This document shows positions 25,701 through 35,974 of a stretch of 64,000 nt of DNA, piece after piece (within the stretch, counting starts at the first letter, position 1; each line of letters starts with the position of its first letter). The notes beneath the pieces were generated by a model that saw only the letters and a program-made list of their open reading frames with translations, was not told where the DNA came from and did no database searches. This DNA is from Thuidium tamariscinum. Lineage: Eukaryota; Streptophyta; Bryopsida; Hypnales; Thuidiaceae. The DNA lies in contig OX344756.2 in assembly GCA_947034885.2 (NCBI GenBank), positions 21,373,489 through 21,437,488 of the forward strand. The letters are read 5' to 3'. Both the position numbers and the translations under genes were made by a program.

Positions 25701-26379
25701 AAAATTAAGTGTAAGGTAGGGGGCTGTAAAAGCGACCCTGTCTCTAAAAGTGATCTCGTAGATTTTGCCTCTAACATGTACCAGAAGTGTACATTTCAGG
25801 AGGGGTTGCTTTTAGAAACCACTGTGTTTTCAACTTCAAAAATCCATTACTAATTCCGTGAAGGTCCAAAAAATATGAAACGACTTAAATTCACTTCCAT
25901 GGTCATCAATCTAATGTAAAGTGCTGAATGGACTTTCAATGCAGAGATTGAGTATGTCAGCAACAGGGTTCACAGCCGAAGGAGTGGAAGCATTAGCAAA
26001 ATTGCTCCATTTACCGCAATCTGAGCTTGTGCACCTTGATATTTCAGCCAATCCAGGCATTGGGGCTGCAGGAGGGCAACTGATCTACACGGGGCTTTTA
26101 GCCCAAAAGAAAATGAAAGAGTTATATGTGAAGAAATGTGGCATTGGAGCAGAGTTGGAGGCTAAATTTGAGGCTTTGCTAATGGCCCGCAAATTTGACG
26201 AAGAAGACTTATTCTTAGAGGAAGAGAAGAAGAAAGAAGAAGAGGAAAAGAAAAAGAAAGAAGAGGAAGAGAAGAGGAAGGATAGTCTTGATGCTAGGGC
26301 TAGTGTGAATGTAGAGTCTGTTGGAGATAGTTCACTTGACAAGGGTAATGAGAAAAAGGAATTGGATGATAAAGCATGA
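19740..26379 (+). CDS. DRC5: Dynein regulatory complex subunit 5 (TCTE1), LRR protein of the flagellar axoneme
   Basis: Seven exons: 19740-20030, 20313-20440, 20622-20756, 21845-22016, 22494-22662, 24456-24586 and 25945-26379. Phases agree throughout and give 486 residues, close to animal TCTE1 (about 500). The start is the first ATG (MADGTKHEDG); residues 1-45 are charged and proline-rich. Diagnostic segments follow: LPIDLPLELVSD, ESYWKQRS, RNCDVACHGDSWKQLYFERN and VGMNYDIKDFGM. Leucine-rich repeats run from about residue 190 (LTELNLSSNLL, IVNLDLSHNMIGD, FLNLCNNQI, LLSLNLRLNDLGD, LVHLDISANPGIG). A Lys/Glu-rich probable coiled coil occupies about 425-486. The nexin-dynein regulatory complex links doublets and tunes dynein, so in plants this gene should act only in flagellated sperm. 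Introns 3, 5 and 6 are loaded with mobile elements. Confidence 0.93.
20918..21670. mobile_element. 753-bp fold-back element in DRC5 intron 3
   Basis: Flanked by TTAA at 20914-20917 and 21671-21674; ends are CCCCTAAATGCAAAAA and TTTTTGCATTTAGGAG. The two arms, about 375 bp each, are complementary nearly end to end, with a hinge near 21300. A transcript through the intron would fold into a long hairpin. Same family as 14034-15717. Confidence 0.9.
22737..22890. mobile_element. 154-bp CACTA-type MITE in DRC5 intron 5
   Basis: Ends are CACTACAAAAAAATAAGGGA and its complement (TCCCTTGTTTTTTTGTAGTG), flanked by TTT on both sides (a possible 3-bp duplication, ambiguous in a T run). The arms pair for about 60 bp through gaataaatgacttgtccata. 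CACTACAA-type termini and 3-bp duplications are typical of CACTA/EnSpm elements. Confidence 0.85.
24060..24330. repeat. Dispersed repeat, copy of 4180-4440
   Basis: Same motif order as the copy downstream of PSMA6 (aaacatccaaaaa, gatgaatttgcctac, ccaaaaaatggatgaa, acattttatgttgcca). It lies in DRC5 intron 5, just before exon 6. Confidence 0.75.
24592..24812. mobile_element. 221-bp TTAA-flanked MITE at the DRC5 intron 6 donor
   Basis: TTAA at 24588-24591 and 24813-24816; ends CCCTTAAGCGTC and GTGCTTTAGGG. The left TTAA begins at intron position +2, so the T of the GT donor belongs to the target-site copy. A further TTAA-adjacent terminus of the same kind (CATATGGGG|TTAA) follows at 25081-25088, together with an arm resembling the 35975 element. 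Confidence 0.8.
25143..25440. repeat. Inverted copy of the 11640-11980 dispersed repeat, in DRC5 intron 6
   Basis: Inverted repeat 25143-25253 (ttttaaaatggtgccctac ... agggcaccattttagag), followed by the reverse complement of the 11660-11870 body (caattccatttgtctttcaa, tttcaagatgtttc). A weaker third copy, 25700-25910, reaches almost to the final exon. Confidence 0.65.
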
Positions 26380-26580
26380 GATAAAAGATAGTTTGGAGGA
26401 AATGTCACTAACTAGGTTACGCAAACCTAATCACCAACCCACCCACCCACAAATCTCCTTGTATAACAATTCACTTCTACTAAGTGATTGCAAAAAAATT
26501 CAGCATTTCTACTAAATTTTAACATTAAGATAATTATTAAAAAAACTATAATTCTCCCAAAACAGGTGTATAATTGACTA

Positions 26581-27266
26581 TAGGGTCATTGCAAGAAACA
26601 CATGTTGATTTTGTTGTGTTTTGCAACAATACTCATAATTTTTTTCAAAATTATTATAAAATTAGAAAACTAAATTTTTTTAATTTAAAAAATATAATGT
26701 ATACACCTTTAATATGAAGGTTTTCACCAAAGGAAATGGATAGAAAATTTTTCTAAGTAGGAGAATTTGAAAAGTGCCAAATCTCAAGAAAATAGGTGCT
26801 TTGATTCAAAAATTAGGGAAAAATAGTAAAAATAAGTAAATACAAAAAATGAAAAGTGACCATTTGCAATGACTTTATAGAGATGGTCAATCACCAAAAA
26901 AAACACCAAAATCATATTTTATATGTTTCAAAATACAAGCAGAAATACCTCCACACCACATAAAATTGACTATTTTTGAAAATCCTTCCTTGGAAACTTA
27001 GAAGTCTACTAGAAGACCATTTCATCCAAATTTCATCACAAAATCATAAAAAAAAGGTATTTCCTAGTACTAAAAACCCTAAATTGCAAAGTGTGACATT
27101 CAATTGAGGTCTATTTTTGGATAGTAAAATATTTTTGAAAACTATGAAAAAATTACGGAAGATGTATGATAGTTATGAAGACTCTTCTTATAAATCTTGA
27201 GTCATTTCGAGCCAAAACACAAAAATTATGGCTAAAATAGTACAAGTGTTTCTTGCAATGACCCTA
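26581..27266. mobile_element. 686-bp TA-flanked element, TIR TAGGGTCATTGCAAGAAACA
   Basis: Perfect terminal inverted repeats of about 20 bp (TAGGGTCATTGCAAGAAACA and its complement) with TA on each side. It starts about 200 bp after the DRC5 stop codon. A related 744-bp copy lies at 58349-59092 and fragments at 29470-29660, 32250-32340 and 53690-53890. No transposase, so non-autonomous. Confidence 0.82.
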
Positions 27267-27689
27267 TAGTAGATCGTTCTCTCTCTTTTATTATACAATT
27301 TTTCTTGAATTTTCTTCAATAAATATTGATTAGATTTTTTTTTCAAGACATAAATCTTCCACCTAAATAGATACTTGAGCCTTTAGAAGTAAAGTTGTAG
27401 AGCCATGGAAGGCAAGTGTGAACAAATTTCAAGGTGTCTAAGGGCAAAAGGATTTTATGGATTATGGCACCTTGATTTGTAGAAATACAATGATACTTTA
27501 CCTTTATTCTACCCTACATTCATTTTAAACTCAAGAATCTAGGCAAGAGCATGATGTCTCTTTATTTTTGCACAACATAGTCAATAAATCGTGTAACTTT
27601 TTAATTGTTTTTAAAAGAAATGAACTTATAGAATTGAGTTGAACAAAATTAAGTTTAGAATAAGAAGGTCCACAAATCAATCTTTTAAG

Positions 27690-27890
27690 GGTTAGAATTG
27701 AATTTTAGAGATGTAGAACATCTTTAAATGTTTTTTAGTAAATTTTTCTCAAGAGGCAAGTAGAATAGGCATCTAACCCAAGTCATTTAATATTTTTTGA
27801 AGCTTTTTGAAATTAGTTACAAATTTTTGAAGTTCACAAAAAAATGGTCATCTGTGGTCATCAAAAGCAATACCCTTCTAAAATGTGCAA
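27690..27890. repeat. Third copy of the 11640-11980 dispersed repeat
   Basis: Contains tagagatgtagaacatcttt, gcaagtagaataggcatcta and ttttgaaattagttac in the same order as 11700-11850, same orientation. Confidence 0.6.
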
Positions 27891-28389
27891 ATTTGGTACA
27901 TTGAAGAAAACAAAATATACCTCTAAATCATGTTTGCTTTAGAGCCTTGTTGGAATTTGAATTGTTTTCCTTAATCCTCAAAAATCAATGACTTGAATGG
28001 CCCTTTAGAATTTGCACTACATGAATTTCAATGCATAAGTTTACTTTGGGCATTCATGAGATTACAAAGCAACACTTATGCCTTGTCAAGACATCAAGAT
28101 ACAAAAAAATCTCACAAATTGGTTGATATTTTTTTGTATTTTTGTTGCATACTTTCCATTTTAGGGTCCAAGCCATTTGAGTTTGCAACCTCATAGCTAA
28201 TGCATTAATGCTCTAATTCTCTTCATATTGGTTTTATATGAAGCACATGAAGACGCTCTAATTGCGTTATTCTTTGAGATTTTTGTGATCAAATGTATTT
28301 TGAACAATATTAGACCGAGAGTGCAAAAATCAACGAAAAAGTGGTCAACCGGTCTTTAAAGGGTTAATCATGGATTATTGGAATTAGAA
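27891..28389. other. AT-rich spacer ending in a TTAA-type terminus
   Basis: No gene seen. The string ggtctttaaaggg|TTAA near 28353-28366 looks like a lone right terminus of the TTAA element group. Confidence 0.35.
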
Positions 28390-28429
28390 GTTTGTTTGTA
28401 TGTCCTATTCTATTTTTTTTAATTATTAA

Positions 28430-28765
28430 GACTAATAAGAAGATAATTGACCTCAATATTTTTCTTAATCCAATTTACTTTATTTCTATTGTTTTCAAGG
28501 GTGGTAAGAAGATAATTGGCCTACATACTTCTCATAATCCAATTTATTTTTCTTCACTTGGTTTAAGAGGGGGGAGGAGTAAGAAGGTACTCAACCTCCC
28601 TAATCTCCCTACACTAATTTATTTTACTTCTCTTGTATTTTGGGTGGTAAGAAGGTAATCTACCTCTATATTTCTCTTAATTCTATTTATTTATTTATCT
28701 CACTTGATTCAAGGAGGAGGAATAAAAAGGTAGTTTGCCTCTATACTTCCTTTATTCTAATTCAA
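28430..28765. repeat. Tandem array, about 72 bp x 4.5
   Basis: Units begin with aagaagataattgacctc-like text at about 28436, 28506, 28581, 28650 and 28725, each followed by an aatccaatttatttt segment and a purine-rich ggtggtaag/ggaggagg block. The array keeps one frame open by chance; I do not regard it as coding. Confidence 0.8.
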
Positions 28766-28859
28766 CAAGAAATATTTTATATAAATACTTGAAAAATAAT
28801 AATAAGTGAAAAAATAGAGAATGATCCAATTACTCAATCATTAAAATTTAGTTATAGTA

Positions 28860-30190
28860 TTGAAAAATTCCAATCCCAATGGTTGTAATATTGCAAAGAA
28901 CAATGTACATTAAATGGTTTTAATTTTTTTCAAAAATATTTAAAATTGAGTTAAATGAGGAACTTCAAAGTTTATTTTAGAATAGAAATTCTATAAGTGC
29001 CTACAAACTAAAATTCCTCTTTCTGATTTTCATCTCAATAATTGAAATGGAATGTTTTAAAATCTTTCTATGTATGTACAACTCTAAATAAACAATTTCA
29101 AATGTTTACTTCTCAAATTTGGTACACAAAAAAATGACATTGTATACTTGGTAAAAAATGAATTACAAGATGTCTTTGTTGGACAACATTTTTGGCATAG
29201 GTAGGACAACTTAAACCATATTAGAATATACCATATTAGAAAACAACACTCCCATTGTGCACAATTTTTGAACATTGAAGACAGTTCTTAGGTCATTCTT
29301 TTGGTGAAATCTCTTCACCATCAACTCTTTTCAAATGTTTAAATTTTAGTCTTTTTTTTTTTAAATTCTATTTTTTATAAATTAAAGTGCAAAATTACAT
29401 TGATACTTTGTAACTACTTTCATAAGATTTTGCACTTTTCTAGTTCACCTACTAAAAGAAATTTTCTACACTTTTCCTTTGTAGGGTACCTTCTTCTTAA
29501 AGATATATATATATATACATAACATACTTTTTACTTCGAAGAAAAACTATTTTCCTAATTTTAAAGTACTCCCAAAGACAAAAATCAATATTGTAAAATA
29601 TGCTATGGTTTTTAATATCCTTTCTTGCAATGATTCACCAAATTACAAACAATAGGCACTATAATTGGCTTTAAAAGGATAATTTTAATCATTTCGTTTG
29701 TCCCTCCTTCTTTTTTCATTCCAAATGCCAATGAAACATAATGCCAATTTAAATCTAAAAAGGATAAATATTCAACTTTTGAAGTTTGACTATTCTATAA
29801 AAAAAAGTCTAGGCTATTTAGTAGTAAAGGAGTAAAAAATGACCCCAATTTGGCTTCATTCTGATTTTGTTTCATTGAAAAAAATTGAGCCCTCAAAGGA
29901 GTTGCTTCCATTTGAAGAGTCTTCCTCAATGGAACTTGTAATCCTTTTGAAAGACTATGATTGGTTACTATTCATCACCAATGATGAATAGTAACCACAA
30001 TAACATAATACTATTTTAAAAATTAATTTATCTTTGGAATGAAAAATATTAAGAATAATTTTAAAAATTAGAAAACCACATGATGATGTGGTTGCACTAA
30101 TGCCATATCAAATTTGAAAACTTTATAAATTTTCATTTCAATTAATATAAATTTTTTCAAATTTTTTCAATATATATTTTAAAAATTATT
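28860..30190. other. Degraded element fragments, AT-rich
   Basis: 28860-29100 matches the interior and hinge text of the TTAA element family (caatcccaatggttgtaat, ctacaaactaaaattcctc). 29470-29660 matches the TAGGGTCATTGC family. No coding exon identified. Confidence 0.45.
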
Positions 30191-31480
30191 TTATTGGACT
30201 ATCACGCAATTTTTAAGCCTTATAGTTTACTTGTTGCAACCCAAATGACACTTCACAGTACAAAACAATTCAACGGGTTCACCACAATCCACTCACAATA
30301 TTACTTAGGTCACAAACTACCTAACACTACACATGCAAGTTTAGTCTGTATTTCCAATTCATTTACTAAGTCTCAGTCATTGAGACTATTAGCACACACT
30401 CCCTTGGTGATACTAGACATGTCACTTGGTATCATAGGATGGAATTTTTATGTTATTGTGCAAGGACTTGTAGAAATACTAGTCACCATGGTCCTAATCA
30501 CCCTTGAGTATCACCCCACTCCATGCTAACCCATTTTGCATTTGCTACCTTCAAATCATAGCTAACTAGGACTCACAACTTGGGATACATCCAAGAAGGC
30601 CTAGCAAGGAGCACAACTTCACCAACCGGTGTCACAGAACATACATACATGTGTTCCGTGGTGCCTTGGAGCAATGGTGAAGTTACATCACAAATCTTGA
30701 GTCACCAAGACTTACCACAGCTTCAAAAGGGAGTGAGGAGGGGGAACAAACCCTCCTATAGTACTCTCTATGGTTCCCCCTAGGGGAGTCCTCAAACACC
30801 CTTGGGTTTTTAAAAACTACCCGTTCCTAATTGAAATTGTCAAGTTATCTCTCCATTTGGACTCTTGAGCTTCCAAACAATGTAACTTTGTGCTCAAAGC
30901 TCTACATTTCACACACAAGCCCATTTGTGCAACAAATAAATGTCAATGAACTACTCAATTATCCCATTTGAATTAGTTCTTGCAAAGTTATGGCCCTCAA
31001 AAGATTTGGGTTCATTAGAGGAGGCATCATGCCTTCACCAAGGCTCTTCTTTTTGCCAAAACCTTTGACTCATGGCTTAGAACCTTGTTATGCTTCTCAT
31101 TATAACTTCCTTACATTCATATCTTTCCAAACATATACTTCATGCTATATTTCCTTGAAGGATTCATTAGAAACCCCTTATTTCTAGCCTTCAAGTGCCT
31201 CACTATCACTGACTTTGAATAGCCATAATTTTTAACCTTACAAGTCCAAATCACATGTTTTGGGGACAATTGAAAGCATCTTCTCAAGATATTTCCAAAC
31301 ATGTATTGGTATATATCCAATTTCCTTAAATCAAAGGCACTATTGTGCCCTATTTGATAGAGAGTTCTTCATTTTTCCATTCTAGTCTATTGCAACATTT
31401 GGTAAGTCACCTCCAAGCCCCCCTGGCTTACTAGGGCACTTTAGACACCCTATGGAAATCCCAATAGAGATAGAGGTGAG
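30191..31480. other. Less AT-rich block of unknown nature
   Basis: Composition differs from the surroundings (30230-30800 richer in C and A), with several short open frames but no protein family I recognise. It may be a degraded retrotransposon or its LTR, but I see no primer-binding site, polypurine tract or paired LTR inside the window. Confidence 0.25.
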
Positions 31481-32800
31481 ACATTACTAGTCAAATTTTT
31501 TTTAATTTTTAATTTTTTTAATTTTATTTTTTTCATCCAATATTCTCTAATCATTTCCTACTATTTAGCACTTACAAACCCTTTGAGACCTCATTTCTCC
31601 CAAATGGATCCATGAATATTAATCAACTTTGTTATAATCTTTAAATTTTCCATTAATAAAAATATTTTGATAGTTCAGACACTATTAGGCTATTGGAATG
31701 TTTTGAAATTTGTTAAACCATCTTATTAACATAAAAAATTAACCTAATTTTTAGTGAGATTTTATTGCAATCAAGATAATTTTTAGAAATTTCTCATCAT
31801 AAGTTTATGCAATTGACCACTTAGAAAAGAATCTTTTATAAGTAAAACAATCTAGAAATTTTTATGAAAACTCTCATGGAATTTTGCAAAAGATGTGCAA
31901 ATTTTTATTTTTATTTTGGATGGTAGTAAAAAAAGAATGAAATTCAACTACCTTCCTCAACTATTAGTATTCAATTAATCTTTTATACAAATAGAAATCT
32001 TGGCAAACCAATTTTTTCATTGAATTTTTAGTATAATTTCAAGTCTAAAATACCATCCTCTGGCTATAGATGCCCTCTTACAGCTTGTCTTAGGTTTCTT
32101 CTACTTGCAAGCTAATAATTGGAATGTTTACTAAATTTGAAATTTGATTTGAGAATTGAAACCTATTCTTGAAATTTGGCTAAGGTTTCTTACTTGGCCG
32201 TATTTGGACCAATTTAGTCATGTTTTGTCACATATGTAGTAGGTTTAGGGTCATTGCAAGAAACATTGTGCAATTTTTCTAGCATTTTTTCTAGTATATT
32301 TTTTTTAGTATATTCTTGCAAGAAACATTGTGCAATTCTTTTCTAGCAGTTTATTGAATGCATGTAAGAATTTCTTTCATTCACTCACATTATTGACCTT
32401 TAATTTCTATTACATCTAAGGCAATAGAAAGGATAGAGATCTTGCCACTCCCTTTTAGGATTTTGACAAATCTCTTGCAATTCTTGTGTGCCTTCTTTAT
32501 AGCCGAATCTTGTTGGATCAAGGGACAATTGAAACCCAAAATTTTTTGTCATGTCAATTGCCCCTTGAAATGGCCCCAAAAGACAGTCAAGGTGCTCAAT
32601 TGCTAGTAAGCATCTCAATTCCTATTCCTTATATGACTTCCAATCCTTCCACATTATTGTTGCATGTCCAAGGAAATATATGACAAATTGTAGATGCAAT
32701 AAAATGTGGATGCACGAGGAAAATTGGAAGAAGTTGGAGTTGGCAAGTGCAATGCGGGTAGAGGAATTTCTCTACAAAGATAAAGTGGAGCGTCTGCAAC
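31481..32800. other. AT-rich intergenic stretch
   Basis: Nothing identifiable except a TAGGGTCATTGC-family terminus at about 32247-32270, with its gcaagaaacattgtgcaatt segment duplicated 70 bp later. Confidence 0.4.
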
Positions 32801-33011
32801 CCTAAAGCCAAGCACACATCAGACACGCAAGAAAAAGAATGGGAAGAAACTCTAAGAAAAAGAAGCAACATCAGGAGGCTGTTGAAAAAGTGGACCACGC
32901 TAACGAAGAGCATCATTGAAGCGACCCGCAGACGTCTCTTTGAAGGAGTGGAGAAACCTGTCATCAGCCTCACTCCGTTTTCTTCTGGCGAGGACGCCTC
33001 CGAGAATCCCG

Positions 33012-34061
33012 ATGGGTGGATCCGGGGCGATGGGAAGCCAACGGAAGCGGCTGGAGTTTCTATCCGCACTGAGGCACTTCAACTCAAGCATTCAAGAGTT
33101 GGCATCTCCAGTGGGATACTATTCTCTCCAACGCAAGGTTTCTCATCCAAATATGGAGAAGTGTCTCTGCTCAGTGGTGTCCGTTTGGTGATGGAAAGAG
33201 CGTTTGGTGATGGAACAAACAAGACAAGTTGTGCATGATAAGGTTTGTGATTGCTAATACTAAAGTCTTTTTAATTGTCTCCTAGTAGACTGAAATCTTG
33301 TTAATTGTGTTACTCTTTGTGCTAACGTAAAATTCCGGCTTCTAGTGAATTGATAGAATCTACTTGTTTGTTATGGCAGGTGAAGCAACTTGAATTCTTG
33401 CAAGAGGTCAAGACAAAGATGGAGTCGCACATTTATGATTTGGAAGGACTTGTGGCGTCTCAAACTCAAGCACTCCAAATGTCATAGGTAATGAAATAAG
33501 GAGTGTAGGTAGTGAAAAGTTTTTAGATAGCTAAAATAACCAATATTTCGTTAAAATGGCATATTCCACAATCTTTGTGCTTTTTCTCTTTAGACCATGC
33601 CGTTTGAAATCTATATTATTTCTAGACTTTAGGACTAAAGAAGAAATTGAATGGAAAAATGGCAGATATCATATGCTATTTTAACAAAACTTCCCATCTA
33701 TGCATCTTTTCATGTTGCATGTTGCTTTTTTCTTTTTCCCATCTAGCGCTCTTTCATGTGATTTGTTCACGCTCAGACCGAAAACGCTCTACTGCAGCAA
33801 CGAATTACAAGTCTACACTCCGAGCCTCTTGGGGTTGGGGTTAGCTTGGCTCCCGGCCTGATTCGATCGGCTAGTGAGAGCTCATTGTATTCCATGGGGC
33901 GTGGTATAGAGCTACGCGATCATTTGTCGCTCCTTCCCGCAGCGGGACCGAAAACAGACTCAGACGACGACTGGTTCAGCCTTGTGCCCAGTCCCCGCCC
34001 GGAATTGTCAATTTTCTTCTTCCGAAACTTGGGTGGACACACTCGCATCGTGTATTGGTAG
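33012..34061 (+). pseudogene. bZIP-like leucine-zipper relic (tentative)
   Basis: Three candidate exons: 33012-33137 (from ATG), 33380-33487 and 33777-34061. Exon 2 starts after a good acceptor and encodes VKQLEFLQEVKTKMESHIYD and onward; exon 3 starts TENALLQQRITSL. Joined, they give a heptad series (L, M, L, Q, S, L, L every seven residues) and the QxEN..L..R motif of plant bZIP zippers. However, exon 2 ends in ATG TCA TAG|gtaatg, an in-frame stop exactly where a Gln would keep the heptads in register, and the usual basic region (N-x7-R) is not evident before QRK at the end of exon 1. Exon 3 is Ser-rich with an acidic SDDDW patch. If functional, it would be a 77-residue protein ending at the TAG; I think it is decayed. 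Confidence 0.4.
33555..33680. mobile_element. 126-bp TTAA-flanked MITE in the bZIP-like gene
   Basis: TTAA at 33551-33554 and 33681-33684; terminal repeats AATGGCATATTCC and AATAGCATATGATA. Related to the 277-bp element at 16085-16361, which shares the TTAA plus AATGGC start. Confidence 0.6.
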
Positions 34062-34233
34062 GCCTGCAACCATCGACACACTATTGAGGTCAATCTGGCA
34101 GACATAGTTTGAGAACACGTATCGATCTTGCATATATACACAGTCATTTTTCGAGTAATACCATCCATCTTGCATATCGATCTTCTAAATGTCTATCTTA
34201 CATATTCACAGATCCTCACGTGATTACGTGTAG

Positions 34234-35561
34234 TTAGAATTCTTTAGCATGTGGTTCCTGATTGTCATCAATATCAGGAGAAGTAGATCTGACCTCCTTG
34301 GAACGCATGAAGAGATTTTCGCGGCTCATGTCGAGGAAGCGCTTGGTTTGGCCCTGGTCGATCAGTTTGTCGAATTGCCTCATGGCACAGCACTTGTTCA
34401 CGACGGCTAATGCATTCTCTAACTCCGCTTTCAAGGCGTCAAAAACCTCCCTGCCTATCCACACCCACCCAAGTCGATCATGACTTAATTATTCTCACCA
34501 GTCTTGATCACAGGGAGCTCATATTGGGTTCCCGGTGTTAATTCCCGGTTTATTCCCGGTGAGTCCCATATTTCCCTGTGTATGAGTCGTTGCGACATGT
34601 GTCCAAATTTCCTGTAAATAGTAAAGTTTTTACAGGTGTTAACTATTGAAGTTCAGTGGGAAATGTGGGACTCAATGGGAAAGAACACCGGGAGATCCCT
34701 GTGCGATCTTGCAATTCTATGCCGATCACTGCAGTCCCATTGGGTCTTGGCCCATTTTGCTTTTTTCAGACCTGATGAGAGGGTTTACGCAGGGTGTGAA
34801 AAACTCTGCCAAATTTCTGTTTGTGCTCTGCGTGGGCTTAATTCCTGGCATGAGCCCCTTCCCTTGCAGTCAAGTTGTGGAACAGGAAGTCTGAAGACAG
34901 ATCGTCGATCTTGACCTTCTCAAACAACTGGAGAGACTAATTAGACCTAAATTAGCTGTGAAGAATATTGATTATGATTAGCTTTGATCATGATTCTGAA
35001 GGCAGAGGTCATCTTGCTTTCCAGGAACCAAGGATGCATCATTTGGAAAGGCATCATTTCAACAGATTGATGAATTTACCGAAGAGATTAGACCTAATTA
35101 GCTGGGAAGACAGGTCGTCGATCTTGACCTAATCACATGCAGTGCGCTCTTCAGCAACTGAAGAGATTAATTAGATCTAATTTGCTGTGAAGGACACTGA
35201 TTATGGTTAATTAGCTTTTATTATGACTCTGAAGACAGAGATCGTCTTGATTTTCCAGGAACGAAAGGATCCATTTGGGAAGCGTGCGTGAGTGTAAGAA
35301 TGGCGAACTCCCAAGCATAAACACTACAGCAAGATGGGGATTGAATTGGAGAAGCAGCCCCAATGAATCGTACTCTGCGCCCGGGACTTCACACAGATTA
35401 GGGTTCCGTCGCTGCAGCGCTTCCACCAGCGTGGGCCACAACTTGCAAACCACGAGCGTGATGTCGTGGCAGTGCGTGCGGTAAGCGCGAGTCCGCAACT
35501 GCGACCAGTAGATGGACTCCATCAGATTCACGCACTTCTGCACCACGTCCACGACTTCCAT
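34234..35561 (-). CDS. Truncated MCAfunc/HeLo-like helical-domain protein (tentative)
   Basis: Two exons on the minus strand: 35395-35561 (ATG at 35561) and 34234-34450. The junction is phase-consistent (CT|gtgtga ... ggcag|G) and reads NPNLEVFDALKAELENALAV. The roughly 128-residue product has helical segments with the spacing of the plant N-terminal four-helix domain found in MCA channels and some kinases: a His/Cys-containing helix (THCHDITLVVCKLWPTLVEA), then ALKAELENALAVVNKC and a basic KLIDQGQTKRF stretch. The normal continuation (third and fourth helices, kinase or PLAC8 region) is absent; a donor at 34293 could lead to an exon I did not find. The intron carries a tandem duplication and a hairpin. 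Could be a pseudogene. Confidence 0.38.
34511..34708. repeat. 198-bp inverted-repeat element (MITE-like)
   Basis: Arms: cacagggagctc...gttcccggtgtt and aacaccgggagatccctgtg; inner pair ggtgagtcccatatttccc and gggaaatgtgggactcaatg. The CAGGG/CCCTG ends suggest a hAT-type MITE, but I could not confirm an 8-bp duplication. Lies in the intron of the helical-domain gene. Confidence 0.65.
34921..35282. repeat. Tandem duplication, about 135-bp core repeated after about 230 bp
   Basis: 34921-35057 and 35151-35282 share, in order, actg(g/a)agagattaatta, ttagctgtgaag, gattatg(a/g)tta, tctgaag(g/a)cagag and ttccaggaac(c/g)aa. The second copy abuts exon 1 of the minus-strand gene, so it may have spread from there. 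Confidence 0.7.
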
Positions 35562-35970
35562 CTCGGCAGCACTCACTGAAAGAAAGCTTCCACACACACC
35601 AGGATTCGATTCCAAGCTCCTTTAGACAGAACATACAAACGTGTTGCTGCTAAGTCACTGCAACCTGAAACCATTGATGAACTCCAAGACAAATTTTCTG
35701 TCTTCAAAAGTCACGCCTCCGGAGGTGGAATGGGAGCTAGTTGGGGACACACCACTTTGAGAGAAGCCTCTTGTTTGACCGTGTTTGAAGAGGTTTCATG
35801 TTTGAAGAATTCTTGGGCCGAAGAGGTCCGTTGAGCGTGCTTGAAGAGGTCTGAAGAAATTTTAGGGAGTTATGGGTTGCGTGCTTGCCCGTGTTTTAAG
35901 AGGTTCCAAGCTTGAGGAAATCATAGGCAGTTATGGGTGCTTGCATGCATTTTGGACGACTTGATTTTCA
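35282..35970. other. Exon 1 of the helical-domain gene and its upstream side
   Basis: Upstream of 35561 (toward higher coordinates) there is a degenerate repeat of gtgtttgaagaggtttcatg-like text (35760-35940, three to four copies). No other gene seen. Confidence 0.4.
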
Positions 35971-35974
35971 TTAA

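Noticed and set aside
26085-26408. Minus-strand Ser/Phe-rich frame opposite the last DRC5 exon
   Set aside because: Antisense of the Lys/Glu-rich GAA/AAG codons; an ordinary shadow frame.
28392-28658. Plus-strand frame with repeated NPIYF motifs
   Set aside because: It follows the 72-bp AT-rich tandem array; hydrophobic repeats arise from T-rich units and there is no gene context.
30191-31480. Possible LTR retrotransposon
   Set aside because: No paired LTRs, primer-binding site, polypurine tract, or gag/pol motif found in the window; kept only as a block of unknown nature.
32629-33069. Minus-strand 146-codon frame in the GC-richer patch
   Set aside because: Lies opposite the zipper-like exon 1 and has no recognisable domain or splice partners.
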